Program-made: the position numbers and the translations under genes
Shown: one piece after another, positions 51,289 through 60,805 of the stretch
How positions within the stretch are numbered: the first letter of the stretch is position 1
Layout of the letters: every line of letters starts with the position of its first letter
IMG/VR virus record: IMGVR_UViG_3300031857_000018
Coordinates: 105,329-169,328 of that record
Strand: one strand, 5' to 3'
From: a virus
Length of the DNA: 64,000 nucleotides
Notes under the pieces: model-generated
What the model saw: the letters and a program-made list of their open reading frames with translations, nothing else
What the model was told of the DNA's origin: nothing
The model's database searches: none

Positions 51289-52241
51289 AAGTTTAATAAC
51301 TTTAATATATTATAAGTAATTTTTGGATAGGATATATTATTTTCGTACCAGTTTTTTGCATTATTTTTTACAAATTCTAGCAATTCTTTGTTTCCAATAA
51401 CTTCATGATATCTTGCTGCAATTCTTTTAGACAATTCATCCGGGTTTGCATATCGATATTCGGCATCGTATTCTGCATCTACTGCTACGTAATGAAAATC
51501 TGGTATCAATGGGTCAGATGTCTCAACAATAAGTGTAGGCCGCATTAAAGGTATGCCTATTCCAAACATTTCGATATCACGAAAACACAAATCGCCACAT
51601 AGTGCACCACCTCCACCGCCGATTGATAATGCTAATTCAAACTGAAATGATTCTTGTAAATAATGTTCAAACGGAATCGGGCCGGCGCCAAAGTATAATT
51701 CGGATTCATTTAAATGATTTGGTAGAAGTTCCAATGATTTTCTAACTCCTAGATATCGGGTGTCGACGCCTGAATTATACAAACTACCGCGCCAATATAA
51801 TCTAGAATCTAGTTTAATGCTTTGACGGTGTGTTTGTATCATATCATAGTTTGTGCCTAGTTGCCACACAGTATCTGGGTATGGTCCGGCTACTATATTT
51901 TTACGAATTACTGGATCTGTACATATGGTATCCCAAAACGCTGAATTATATTGTCCAATCACAGCGCCAACAAATCCAGGCTTTGATGATAATTCTACAG
52001 TTAATGATGGATGATCTCCAAAGTCGAATGTTTTAAACGTATCATCATATTCAAATATGAGTATGGATCCTTGGTTAATTGCAACGCCGGCATACACCGT
52101 GTTTCCATCACCAACGTGCTCATTCCATTCAACATCATATCCGCGAGTATGTAATTCATTAACAATTCCAATTGTATTGTTATGATCAAAACGGTGTTCT
52201 GCAATTCCTTTATGAAAACTGTGTAATTTTATTTTTGTCAT
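51285..52241 (-). CDS. GT90/CAP10-like glycosyltransferase
   Basis: 318 residues. RLYWRGSLYNSGVDTRYLG and CFRDIEMFGIGIPLMRPTLI resemble the CAP10/KDEL GT90 fold. Binds a nucleotide sugar; substrate unknown. Confidence 0.6.
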   Translation of the reverse strand: MTKIKLHSFHKGIAEHRFDHNNTIGIVNELHTRGYDVEWNEHVGDGNTVYAGVAINQGSILIFEYDDTFKTFDFGDHPSLTVELSSKPGFVGAVIGQYNSAFWDTICTDPVIRKNIVAGPYPDTVWQLGTNYDMIQTHRQSIKLDSRLYWRGSLYNSGVDTRYLGVRKSLELLPNHLNESELYFGAGPIPFEHYLQESFQFELALSIGGGGGALCGDLCFRDIEMFGIGIPLMRPTLIVETSDPLIPDFHYVAVDAEYDAEYRYANPDELSKRIAARYHEVIGNKELLEFVKNNAKNWYENNISYPKITYNILKLLNL

Positions 52242-52795
52242 GATCGTATAAATCTAATATCTTCCTGTAAATTATTTATCTCAGATAACACTTCATACGT
52301 TGTAAATCCAGCTTTATACATCACATCAAAATACATTTCTCGATCTGGCGCGCCAATATTATATACAACACCTGGTTTAGGTACTTCTAATATTATTTCT
52401 GATGCACGACGTATTAAGTTTTGTCCGCCGTTAATTATATCAACTTCAGATCCTTGCACATCTAGTTTAATAATGTCAAATGTTTCAGTTGGGAATAATA
52501 AATCTAATGTCGTAGTCGTTAAATTTAAAATTTGAATATTTGATTCATTAAAATGTTCTGTATTTTCTAAGTAATATGATGCACCTGTTGTAGTAGGAGA
52601 ATCCGTAGTTATATAAAATTCTACTTGTTTAACAATATCACTTAAACATACTATATGATATGGTACATTTAATAATTTAAGTGTTGGCTCGTTATTTGGA
52701 TTAGCTTCGATTAGTACAAACTTTGCGCCTGGATATTGTAGTTGCGTTTGTTTGTACCACCACCCATCATTTGCTCCGATATCTAGTATATTCAT
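52238..52795 (-). CDS. FkbM-type SAM methyltransferase
   Basis: 185 residues. DIGANDGWW (SAM motif I), VLIEANP, and IIKLDVQGSEVDIINGGQNL, the FkbM signature. O-methylates a sugar or glycan, probably on the same island. Confidence 0.82.
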   Translation of the reverse strand: MNILDIGANDGWWYKQTQLQYPGAKFVLIEANPNNEPTLKLLNVPYHIVCLSDIVKQVEFYITTDSPTTTGASYYLENTEHFNESNIQILNLTTTTLDLLFPTETFDIIKLDVQGSEVDIINGGQNLIRRASEIILEVPKPGVVYNIGAPDREMYFDVMYKAGFTTYEVLSEINNLQEDIRFIRS

Positions 52796-52798
52796 AAA

Positions 52799-53395
52799 TT
52801 AACTAATTTTTTTATAAACTTTTTTATCAGGTCCGGTTAGATGCAATGAATATTTTTTAGTTTTCAATATAATAGGTTCTACTTCGGTATCGTGATCATA
52901 ATGATTATGATTATCAAAAACTATTTGACCATTAACATTAATTTTATCTTTAAAATAATTGAATGCATCTAAAACTGCTTGAGTATGATGTGGGCCGTCG
53001 ATAAACACTAACGAAAATTTTGATTCAATTCGTTTATCATTTTCATATATCGGGACGCCATCTGCAAATCTATTAAAAAATTCAGTATCTTCTAAATTAT
53101 AAAATATAAAGTTATAATCATGTTCATATGCCCATTGGAATAAACTTGACATAGTTTGTGTTTTCATATGATTGGTGTAATCACTTTTATGTATCCCAGC
53201 AATATCATGATAATCGATGTTACCATATGGATCTATAGAAATATGTGGTTTGTTTGTACCAATATTACCTTCCATGATTAATACGCTACTACCGCCTCGT
53301 CTCGTTCCTATTTCAATTGTAGCACCAGAAACATCTTTAGTTTCTATTATTGCTTGTTTTAATTCTTCGTAATGTGCTCCGTCTAGTTCAATCAT
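52799..53395 (-). CDS. class I methyltransferase (Methyltransf_24-like)
   Basis: 198 residues. ATIEIGTRRGGSSVLIMEGN, ISIDPYG, LVFIDGPHHTQAVLDAFNYF and QIVFDNHNHYD follow the CmcI/TylF-like SAM fold. Likely modifies a sugar. Confidence 0.75.
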   Translation of the reverse strand: MIELDGAHYEELKQAIIETKDVSGATIEIGTRRGGSSVLIMEGNIGTNKPHISIDPYGNIDYHDIAGIHKSDYTNHMKTQTMSSLFQWAYEHDYNFIFYNLEDTEFFNRFADGVPIYENDKRIESKFSLVFIDGPHHTQAVLDAFNYFKDKINVNGQIVFDNHNHYDHDTEVEPIILKTKKYSLHLTGPDKKVYKKIS

Positions 53396-53401
53396 AATAA
53401 A

Positions 53402-54196
53402 TTAATTTCTGTGTTTTGGGTGTATTAAATGTTGATATTGATCAATATTATTGATTATGTAATTTGGTAATGGAATTTCATTAACCGGGAGTATATATCC
53501 GCCTCCTCGATTAAAGATATCAGCACCGGTGTTTAAACATGAATCAATATGCGTATCAGTTTTAAATTGTGGTTGATTAAATTCATAATGTGAGTATGAT
53601 TCTAGTTTTTTAACTATACGTTCTTTTCCGCCCATCCAACTCCAATGCCAACCTCCGTTAGGTACAAGTGTTCCAACAATTTTTTTACGGATGTTTTCTT
53701 GTGGCGAACCACCTATATCTAATAGTGTCTGAAAGTTAAAAACTTTGAATTGAGTCCATGTTTTTTCAAATGATACACAATTAATCCAGTAGTTGCAAAA
53801 AATCATTTCCAAAGCGTATATATCACCTGTTTTTACATACGGTATTAATGCTTTAACTGTTTCAGTGTATGGAATTTCATCTGAGTCGCCATATAGCAAT
53901 ATATCTTCTGGTTGAACTCCAATTTCAGTTAAAATATCAATGTATTTACCTGTAACTAGTTCTTCAATTTTATCGGCTTTTAATTCAAATGCATTTTCCG
54001 GATAATCGGTAAATGTTCTATGAAATATCTTATCTCCTTTAAACGGGAAAGCTGGAAATTCTGGTCTAGGATCCATTTGATATGTATGTGATGCTTCGAG
54101 AAAAATAAAACCATCTACTACACTATCTAATTCATTCATAATGATATCCGTTAGTTCGGACTCATCTGTATATGTACTTACTTTATAAACTTTCAT
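53402..54196 (-). CDS. GT17-like glycosyltransferase
   Basis: 264 residues. VDGFIFLEASHTYQMDPRPE, ILLYGDSDEIPYTETVKALI and NGGWHWSWMGGKERIVKKLE, then YSHYEFN: the order of GT17 beta-1,4-N-acetylglucosaminyltransferases. Confidence 0.8.
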   Translation of the reverse strand: MKVYKVSTYTDESELTDIIMNELDSVVDGFIFLEASHTYQMDPRPEFPAFPFKGDKIFHRTFTDYPENAFELKADKIEELVTGKYIDILTEIGVQPEDILLYGDSDEIPYTETVKALIPYVKTGDIYALEMIFCNYWINCVSFEKTWTQFKVFNFQTLLDIGGSPQENIRKKIVGTLVPNGGWHWSWMGGKERIVKKLESYSHYEFNQPQFKTDTHIDSCLNTGADIFNRGGGYILPVNEIPLPNYIINNIDQYQHLIHPKHRN

Positions 54197-54833
54197 AATA
54201 CTCGTTTTGTTTTACTTGCCGATCAATTGTTTTAGGATGATACAAAGAAAATGCCTCTGTGTCAGCTGGTAGCATTGAATATGACGTAAACCCATCTAAA
54301 CGTTCATGCACTTTGTTAATCCATTTAATCTCAGATTTATTCTTCCAGATGCGCCATTGATAGTCTGGCCAATTAACCCAGCCGGCTGCATTAACATTCC
54401 ATCCCCATTGTTTTATATGATCCGGAGTAAGTCCTTCTACAGTATTAATTCTAGGTACTAAATATACATCATTATCAGGATTCATTTCTAAAAGAGCTGG
54501 TAAATGTTTAATAAACAACTCATTTGGAATTTCATCAGCATCTATCTGAAAAATATAATCTCCTGTACAATGTTGGGTAAGATGATTCTTAAATGCTCCA
54601 AAATCATTATTCAATGGATAAAATGCAACTCGAATATTACCTTGTGTATTATGCTTCATAAGATAAACATGTACTTGACTTTTATCTTCGGGATGATTTT
54701 TCATATCATCCACAGTCAAATCCATTTGAACTACGATCTCGTCTTGCGGTCTTTTGTGTTGCAAAAGAAATGTAATGAGCCGTTGGATTTCAATGAACTC
54801 ATTACATACTGTTATTGCATATGAAATTTTCAT
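54183..54833 (-). CDS. family 2 glycosyltransferase
   Basis: 216 residues. SYAITVCNEFIEIQRLITFL, YIFQIDADEIPNELF (D-A-D metal site) and EIKWINKVHERLDG, as in WaaE/KdtX-like GT2 enzymes. Overlaps neighbours. Confidence 0.82.
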   Translation of the reverse strand: MKISYAITVCNEFIEIQRLITFLLQHKRPQDEIVVQMDLTVDDMKNHPEDKSQVHVYLMKHNTQGNIRVAFYPLNNDFGAFKNHLTQHCTGDYIFQIDADEIPNELFIKHLPALLEMNPDNDVYLVPRINTVEGLTPDHIKQWGWNVNAAGWVNWPDYQWRIWKNKSEIKWINKVHERLDGFTSYSMLPADTEAFSLYHPKTIDRQVKQNEYYESL

Positions 54834-56089
54834 ATCTTTTGAAGTTTAGGCAGTTCAATTTTACTGAGAGTTGGCAGTTTCAATTCTACTGGTTTTGGAA
54901 TCTTGTTAATGCCTTCATCTGCAATTGCCAATACCTTTTCATATATCTCTGCTACTGCTGTTTTAGTAAATGTTGAATTTACATAATAACGCTGACGCTT
55001 AGCTAAATCCATCCATTTTTTATAATTCTTTTGTATATCCTGCATCATTTTAGCTGCATATCCATAATCAGGCGTAAACCACTTTGCCTCCCCAATTAAG
55101 AAATCATTTTGTGCTGATGGGTGAATTGGTGTGAGACCTCCTGGTACTGTGCAAATAAAATCTTTCTTTAAGAAATCTACTTGGCCAGAATAGTGTGGTG
55201 CCATAATGGGTTTACCTGTTGTTGAGAATTCTAACAATGGTCGACCAAATCCTTCTGCCTTGGTAAATGATACCATTGCTTTTACTTTTGGATGATTGTA
55301 CATGCTATTCATTTCATCATCAGTTAACTCGCCATGGATTAGATATACAGACGGCAGTTTTGCAGTACCAAACATGTCTCGAATTTGTGAAATTTTTGTT
55401 TCAATTTCCATTCGATCTAGTATGCTATACGTGGCACCGCTAGTTTTCAATATTAATGCAGGTGCATTCTTTGTGTTTTTATATGTATTGAAAAAACAAT
55501 GTAATAATCCACTTAAATTTTTACGATCTTCACCAATAACACCCTGCAACCAATGTCCTACTGCTAAGAATGCAAATGATTCTGTAATTACATCTAATGC
55601 TGTGAATGTGTCGGTTACTGTTTTATTGTTATACACCGTTTCATCAAAATACTCTGGAATTACTTCGATTCTAGTAGTGATTGTTTTGTTTTTTGACTTT
55701 GCTGTTTGTTCAAATACTTTTTTAGTAAATTCTGAAGGAACAATTACAAGTTGCATTGCGTTTAGATTATCAATCCATGATTCTGGACATACATCTCCTT
55801 CAGTGCCAGCGGTTACCCCAATATTGTATTTACCAACAGCTTGTAATTCATTTGGCACTGAAATTTGAATCCACACATCTGGTTGCTCTGTTAATGGCAA
55901 TGGAACAATTCTAAGTTGGAAATCTGTCGAAATTGGGTATGTCATTGGAGTATGCCCCCATGGTAATGAAACCAATTTAACGTCCCATTCAGTTCCTCGT
56001 TGTTCAATAATATTTGTTATGATTTCACGTGCGTGATGTCCATAACCTGATTGTGTCGCTACTGGCGACGCTATAACTACTTTTCTCAT
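54830..56089 (-). CDS. GT4 glycosyltransferase with C-terminal ELPKLQKI tail
   Basis: 419 residues, GT-B. VASPVATQSGYGHHA-like N-terminus, and ALVSFTKAEGFGRPLLEFST-type E-x7-E at ~285. The tail reads ELKLPTLSKIELPKLQKI; the ELPKLQKI word also opens the upstream glycosyltransferase. The shared tails may bind one partner. Confidence 0.78.
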   Translation of the reverse strand: MRKVVIASPVATQSGYGHHAREIITNIIEQRGTEWDVKLVSLPWGHTPMTYPISTDFQLRIVPLPLTEQPDVWIQISVPNELQAVGKYNIGVTAGTEGDVCPESWIDNLNAMQLVIVPSEFTKKVFEQTAKSKNKTITTRIEVIPEYFDETVYNNKTVTDTFTALDVITESFAFLAVGHWLQGVIGEDRKNLSGLLHCFFNTYKNTKNAPALILKTSGATYSILDRMEIETKISQIRDMFGTAKLPSVYLIHGELTDDEMNSMYNHPKVKAMVSFTKAEGFGRPLLEFSTTGKPIMAPHYSGQVDFLKKDFICTVPGGLTPIHPSAQNDFLIGEAKWFTPDYGYAAKMMQDIQKNYKKWMDLAKRQRYYVNSTFTKTAVAEIYEKVLAIADEGINKIPKPVELKLPTLSKIELPKLQKI

Positions 56090-57579
56090 TATGCTACTAT
56101 TCCTGTTCGTTCGTATTTAGGAGCTTCTACTTTTGTTACGGTGTACATTGGTCTTGATTCCTGATGCATGGTGAATAAATCACGGAACATTGAAATCATC
56201 TTGTTACCCATTTGTTCTGCAGTTAAGCCGTTATCCATTGCCCATTGTCTACCTGCTAAACCTCGTGTACCTCTTTCTAATTCAGACATATCATACCAAT
56301 AACGAATTGCGTCTGCTACATCTTCAAATTGTACTCGATCATCAAAGATATATGGCGTTTGTGGAGATCCTTGCAGTGATCTGTTGCTTGGAAATACTGG
56401 TTTTACCCAAGATCCATGTTTTTTGTATTTACCGGTATGATTTGTTGCAAATTCGCCATCAAACCGAATCCATTCACCATTTTCATCTTCGAATCCACAT
56501 TGATCCTGAAGACCACCAGTAACATTGTTAATGATTGGTGTTCCTGATAAGATTGCCTCAGTTGAGCTAAGTCCCCAACCTTCATTAGAACCAATATTCA
56601 CTACAACATCTGCTACATTATATACTGCATTGAGATCTTGTGCTGACATTTTTTGTTCGGAGAAGATAATCTTACAATCTGGAGCTAATGTTGATGCCAC
56701 TGCACGAAGATCGGTTCCATTTTCATCAACAGCTTGGGTATGCATAACTAATGCTACACGAGTTTTTTGATCTGTGGGTAACTGATCTACAAAGTGTTTG
56801 AATGCGAGGATAACATCGCCTGGTTGTTTTCTTCTGATATTCCGGTTGTTCCAAAACACCACAAAATCAACTTTATTTTCTTCTTTGATTTTTGTGTGCA
56901 TTGAATCATATAATGGATCTAATTTATGCATTGGACAGAACGTGTTATGATTAAGTCCATGCGGCACAAATCCGGTAAGTACATGGTTCCATTTTTTATC
57001 TGCTGGTAATGAATCACTTTCATCATAATTAATCACCCCAAATCCGTTTTGTTTTAGCACTTCTCTATGGATATTGTCTGATTGCTTGCTGATGCCCATA
57101 ATCATATCACAACTACCGTAAAAAGGCGCGTTCCACATCGGATATGGTAGGTCGTCCCAAATAGAGTAATATGTAATTGGAATACGGAATGTGGTTTTAA
57201 TTTCATGCTCTAATGCATACAACCAGGTCCAATAACGTGGATCTGTAAAGTGAAGAATTGCATCTGGTTGTTCTTGATTTAGAATTGCAAATAAAATGTT
57301 GCGATCTCCATAACCGTTCCAGGCAATTAATTTGACTGATGCATCTTCTATTCCAGTTTCACGTGCCACCTCTGCAGACAGATCAAATGCGTTGCCAGCA
57401 TCTGGGTGATTCAGTGCAGCGCCTAATTGAATCCAATCAAACTCTTTAACTGTGTTAAAAATAATTTCTTTGCTGACCGTACCGATTCCTGATGGTAAAC
57501 GAAAATCATCTGCCAATAACAGAATTTTCTTTTTTGCGGGCTTGTTAGGGTCGATTTTTTGTAACTTTGGTAACTCCAT
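56089..57579 (-). CDS. GT4-type glycosyltransferase
   Basis: 496 residues, first gene of the glycan operon. Opens MELPKLQKIDPNKP, then ILLLADDFRLPSGIGTVSKE; nucleotide-sugar site ADVVVNIGSNEGWGLSSTEA at ~340. The stop overlaps the next start by 1 bp. Promoter-like word at 57599-57612. Confidence 0.82.
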   Translation of the reverse strand: MELPKLQKIDPNKPAKKKILLLADDFRLPSGIGTVSKEIIFNTVKEFDWIQLGAALNHPDAGNAFDLSAEVARETGIEDASVKLIAWNGYGDRNILFAILNQEQPDAILHFTDPRYWTWLYALEHEIKTTFRIPITYYSIWDDLPYPMWNAPFYGSCDMIMGISKQSDNIHREVLKQNGFGVINYDESDSLPADKKWNHVLTGFVPHGLNHNTFCPMHKLDPLYDSMHTKIKEENKVDFVVFWNNRNIRRKQPGDVILAFKHFVDQLPTDQKTRVALVMHTQAVDENGTDLRAVASTLAPDCKIIFSEQKMSAQDLNAVYNVADVVVNIGSNEGWGLSSTEAILSGTPIINNVTGGLQDQCGFEDENGEWIRFDGEFATNHTGKYKKHGSWVKPVFPSNRSLQGSPQTPYIFDDRVQFEDVADAIRYWYDMSELERGTRGLAGRQWAMDNGLTAEQMGNKMISMFRDLFTMHQESRPMYTVTKVEAPKYERTGIVA

Positions 57580-57598
57580 TTATTATTCCTTATAACTT

Positions 57599-57612
57599 TA
57601 TTATAAATATCA
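57599..57612 (-). promoter_or_regulatory. late-type motif TGATATTTATAATA
   Basis: Minus-strand copy ahead of the 57579 start, with AAGG before the ATG. It would initiate the ~16-kb glycan operon. Confidence 0.45.
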
Positions 57613-58014
57613 ACCTAGTATAACTACTGGCTTTTTTAACTTGTTAATATTGGTATATGCTGTTTTTAACACAGGATCCAATGCATCTTCATTTGTTAGT
57701 ATCATCATGTAATCACATTGTTCTGCAATCAGCTTCATACGATGATGCAATTGGCTGAAATGATATGCTTTACCGTAATATGATTCTGGCATTGCCGAGT
57801 ATAGATTGTATCCAGAGAACGATGGGTTGTATTCTTTATAATGAATTCCAAATTCCAATGTATACTTTCGTACCATACTATTTGCACCTTCATTGCCGCC
57901 GGCGCCAATGATTATCAATTCATCACCAAACCGTTGTTTCAATTCTTGCAGAGTTTGCTGAATCTTTCTGCGATTCTGCCATGCTGTATTTCCTATAACT
58001 GCTACTTTTGTCAT
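57610..58014 (-). CDS. SLOG-superfamily (DUF2493-like) protein
   Basis: 134 residues. VAVIGNTAWQNRRKIQQTLQ, IIIGAGGNEGANSMVRKYTL and EYNPS follow the Rossmann-like SLOG/DUF2493 order that binds nucleotide or nucleotide-derived ligands. Such proteins occur in anti-phage and phage systems. Substrate unknown. Confidence 0.7.
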   Translation of the reverse strand: MTKVAVIGNTAWQNRRKIQQTLQELKQRFGDELIIIGAGGNEGANSMVRKYTLEFGIHYKEYNPSFSGYNLYSAMPESYYGKAYHFSQLHHRMKLIAEQCDYMMILTNEDALDPVLKTAYTNINKLKKPVVILG

Positions 58015-58229
58015 TTTACTTTTTCATGTAGAAATTTAACACCTTTGGGCATATGACCGTACACTGTTCGGAGCATGGATTCTAATAGTTGTCGATTTGC
58101 TTTGCAATTAGGATCTGAGATGTTTGTTAGCAAAGTGTACTCACATTTCTGTGTCCCATAACTATGTGACTTATGCTTTTGCAATTCAAACTGATATACG
58201 TATGTATGCTTATGTTCGTAACGGATCAT
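58011..58229 (-). CDS. unknown 72-residue basic protein
   Basis: MIRYEHKHTYVYQFELQKHK; His/Lys-rich, alpha/beta. Overlaps the SLOG gene by 4 bp, so it may be a partner. Function unknown. Confidence 0.6.
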   Translation of the reverse strand: MIRYEHKHTYVYQFELQKHKSHSYGTQKCEYTLLTNISDPNCKANRQLLESMLRTVYGHMPKGVKFLHEKVK

Positions 58230-58247
58230 ATCTTATAATAGATAATA

Positions 58248-59204
58248 TTATTCTCGAATCCTACCTTCTCGGGGACAATTTACTGAATCAGTTTTGAATG
58301 GACAATATTTGCAATTTTTATCACCTTTGCCAGATATTGCCATATAATCTCGGTCTGCATTCTTATTGCCTTCTGCATCAAAACAAGCGTCAACAAATGC
58401 ATCGATTTGCTTTTGAACTTTGCGTTGTGTTACTGTACCAGCTGCGGGTTTAAATTGTTGCACTCGCTTTTGTGGAAACATAGATTCTTCAATCATCTTG
58501 CGTTTCACTATGAAAAACTCAACATCGATATTTTCTTTAGGTGTACCGAATTGTGCTGAAAAATAATTTTTATATGCAATTAGTTGGGCAGCTTTAATGC
58601 TGTCTGCCTTTTGATATTTATTCCAACCAGCACGACTTGTTTTAATGTCTAGGATGCTGATAGTATTGGTAGGAACATGGCGCAATACCACATCAATGAA
58701 TCCATACCAATATACAGAAGGATTCTTTTCTGATGCTTGAGTACATAACTCAATTTCAATGCCTACTAATTCCCAATCCTTTGTGGAAAAGTATTGTTTG
58801 CGTCGTTTTTTGAACCAATCTAGGATAGCAACGCCATCTTCAAGATATTCTGCTAATTGCAATGGATTTGAAAAATGTTCTCCGTTACTGTCTGCTACAT
58901 TACGTGCATATTCTTCTCGGAGCTTGTTTGTAAGGATATCTCGCAAATTTAACTCGTCTGCCTTCTTTACTGTCTCTGTATACAACACAGTCAAATAGTA
59001 CTGCAATGTTTCGTGAAATGCTGTACCAAAACATGTATCTATGCTGGATTGGAAAGGTGCTAGACCATCAATATATGCTAGCTTCCATTGTCGTGGACAT
59101 TTTTCATACATTGACCATTGAGAATAAGATATCTTGCGAGGAACCGAATCAGCATCTCGCAATGATAACTTATAAATTGGATTGATATAGTTTCCTTGCT
59201 TCAT
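58248..59204 (-). CDS. PD-(D/E)xK nuclease, Cas4/RecB-like
   Basis: 318 residues. YSQWSMYEKCPRQWKLAYID, FGTAFHETLQYYL, then GFIDVVL, SILDIKTSRAGWNKYQKADS (D-IK-T) and QLIAYKNYF, with cysteine clusters (CKYCPFKTDSVNCP) that could hold an Fe-S cluster. Cuts DNA ends for recombination or host DNA degradation. Promoter 59209-59240. Confidence 0.82.
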   Translation of the reverse strand: MKQGNYINPIYKLSLRDADSVPRKISYSQWSMYEKCPRQWKLAYIDGLAPFQSSIDTCFGTAFHETLQYYLTVLYTETVKKADELNLRDILTNKLREEYARNVADSNGEHFSNPLQLAEYLEDGVAILDWFKKRRKQYFSTKDWELVGIEIELCTQASEKNPSVYWYGFIDVVLRHVPTNTISILDIKTSRAGWNKYQKADSIKAAQLIAYKNYFSAQFGTPKENIDVEFFIVKRKMIEESMFPQKRVQQFKPAAGTVTQRKVQKQIDAFVDACFDAEGNKNADRDYMAISGKGDKNCKYCPFKTDSVNCPREGRIRE

Positions 59205-59208
59205 ACTC

Positions 59209-59240
59209 TAATATAAGAAGAATTATGTTAGAAACCAACC
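59209..59240 (-). promoter_or_regulatory. promoter, GGTTGG type
   Basis: CTTATATTA box about 5 bp before the ATG, 17-bp spacer, GGTTGG. The transcript would be nearly leaderless. Confidence 0.5.
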
Positions 59241-59246
59241 AAACAG

Positions 59247-59280
59247 TAAAAAAGTGCCAACATTACTGCTGACACTTTTA
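59247..59280 (-). terminator. intrinsic terminator
   Basis: AAAAGTG / CACTTTT stem with T-run on the minus strand, after the stop at 59297. Confidence 0.65.
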
Positions 59281-59296
59281 TTATTAATGTTATTCA

Positions 59297-59854
59297 TTAA
59301 ATGTTTTTTGCCATAACAAATTCATCAACTGACTGATCACAATAAGCATCTACAATTCCGTTATATTTTAAGTTACGCCAATCTTGTTTTGCTAAGCGCT
59401 TAGGTGTTTCTTTTATAAAGGTTATAACTTCGTGTGGAACTGGATTTGTTTTGCAAAATTTTAACACTTCATCATAAATTTCCTGTAACGTATCTAGATC
59501 GTTAGTTTCTACCGCGATGTCCCAATCACTGTCTGACTCAAATGTATCAAAGATAAATCCTTTAATGCTTTTTCGATATGAATCAACCCATTCTTTTCTA
59601 TCTGCATACATGTCATCGAGCCAAGTACATGCATCTGGATTATTTATATACATATAATACTTATACGTATCATCCGACTCGGTTCTTGCAGGCGTCGTTT
59701 TTGGTGTTTTGGGTTGATTTACAATATCCGATGATGCAATTAACATCTTCGCAAAATTTAAAATTACATCATCTTGCGAATCAATAACTGATTCTGGATA
59801 CCCTAATGCTGCTAATTGATACCGCAGCGCTAATAAAATGCTTTGTTCTTTCAT
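59297..59854 (-). CDS. unknown 185-residue protein
   Basis: MKEQSILLALRYQLAALGYP; helical with an acidic middle (DSDWDIAVETNDLDTLQEIY). Has a promoter of its own (59881-59913) and a terminator, so it is a single transcription unit. Function unknown. Confidence 0.65.
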   Translation of the reverse strand: MKEQSILLALRYQLAALGYPESVIDSQDDVILNFAKMLIASSDIVNQPKTPKTTPARTESDDTYKYYMYINNPDACTWLDDMYADRKEWVDSYRKSIKGFIFDTFESDSDWDIAVETNDLDTLQEIYDEVLKFCKTNPVPHEVITFIKETPKRLAKQDWRNLKYNGIVDAYCDQSVDEFVMAKNI

Positions 59855-59880
59855 CTCTTTTTATTTATTGGTTAATATGC

Positions 59881-59913
59881 TAAATATAAGAAAAAAAAGA
59901 ACATGTGTCAACC
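59881..59913 (-). promoter_or_regulatory. early-type promoter
   Basis: GGTTGAC, 17-bp spacer, TTATATTTA; the left-array boxes reappear beside the replication block. Confidence 0.65.
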
Positions 59914-59934
59914 TTTTTCCAAGAAAAGTTTAAA

Positions 59935-60150
59935 TTATTTGCTAAGTTCCAAATATTGAGCAGATTTTTCTTTGAGATATATATCGATTAGATCTTTTGT
60001 TTTTTCGAGGTCTTGTTCAAAGCTTCCTTTATGACGACATCGCACAATGCGTTTAATTATATCAAATTCATAACTATTTAGACCCCAATCGTCAGCAAAT
60101 TTATATAGGCTATCTTTGCCTTTGTAATATGACTGCGTGTTTACACTCAT
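59935..60150 (-). CDS. DUF3310-like protein
   Basis: 71 residues. SYYKGKDSLYKFADDWGLNS, then IIKRIVRCRHKGSFEQDLEK: fits the DUF3310 pattern of small phage proteins. Function unknown; lies next to the clamp-loader genes. Confidence 0.6.
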   Translation of the reverse strand: MSVNTQSYYKGKDSLYKFADDWGLNSYEFDIIKRIVRCRHKGSFEQDLEKTKDLIDIYLKEKSAQYLELSK

Positions 60151-60596
60151 TTTTTAACTCCTTTTATCATTGTTTTAATCTCGGCTTCAGTATAGCCGTA
60201 TAATGCTAACAGTCGGGTGCAACTATCCTGATTAAGTAGATCTGCGTAGTCAGTTGCCTCAGTTTTACTGACTTGATAATGTTCTGCAAGTTGTGCGATT
60301 AGTTTGTCTGAAAACTTGTCGTCTTTCTTGCCTTTAACATATTTGGCAAACGATTTGTTTGCTGGCAACAGGGAATGATATAACCTATAGGTTTCGCGTG
60401 GTTTTAACAGGCCGATTGTGTATGTTTGTAACTCATTGATAATTTCTACTAGATCCTGTCGCATCGAAAGCCATCTGTTCACGATATATGGTGAAAATTT
60501 GGACTGATCCGTTTCTGAATATTTAGACCATTCTTTCTTTTTGCTTGTTACGCCGTCAACGAAATCAAAAATTGTTGCACCCTTTTTTTCTGTCAT
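60147..60596 (-). CDS. clamp-loader small subunit (gp62-like)
   Basis: 149 residues. FDFVDGVTSKKKEWSKYSET, FSPYIVNRWLSMRQDLVEII and HYQVSKTEATDYADLL match the T4 gp62-type subunit. With the gp44-like ATPase it loads the sliding clamp. Overlaps both neighbours by 4 bp. Confidence 0.8.
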   Translation of the reverse strand: MTEKKGATIFDFVDGVTSKKKEWSKYSETDQSKFSPYIVNRWLSMRQDLVEIINELQTYTIGLLKPRETYRLYHSLLPANKSFAKYVKGKKDDKFSDKLIAQLAEHYQVSKTEATDYADLLNQDSCTRLLALYGYTEAEIKTMIKGVKK

Positions 60597-60805
60597 AGTT
60601 TGTATTTTTGTTTGTATTTCTGTTCAAATAAATCACCAATACCTATTTCCAATATAACTGCATTATCTGGAATTCCGGGTATTTTTCGTTCTAACACATC
60701 ATCGATACTTTTGTTGCGCAATGTTTTCATTTTTGTTTTTGCATTGCTTCGATTGGATGTTTTAAACACGATTGTTACATCAGATTTATAATATGGTGCT
60801 GACAT
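60593..60805 (-). CDS. unknown small basic protein
   Basis: 70 residues, MSAPYYKSDVTIVFKTSNRS, ending FEQKYKQKYKL. Set between replication genes and coupled to them. Function unknown. Confidence 0.6.
   Translation of the reverse strand: MSAPYYKSDVTIVFKTSNRSNAKTKMKTLRNKSIDDVLERKIPGIPDNAVILEIGIGDLFEQKYKQKYKL

Noticed and set aside
55296-55868. 190-codon plus-strand ORF
   Set aside because: Antisense to a clear GT4 gene; a shadow frame.
32066-57612. T4 late promoter TATAAATA
   Set aside because: Copies occur on the plus strand while the genes run on the minus strand, so it cannot drive them; the reverse word was recorded as a different motif instead.
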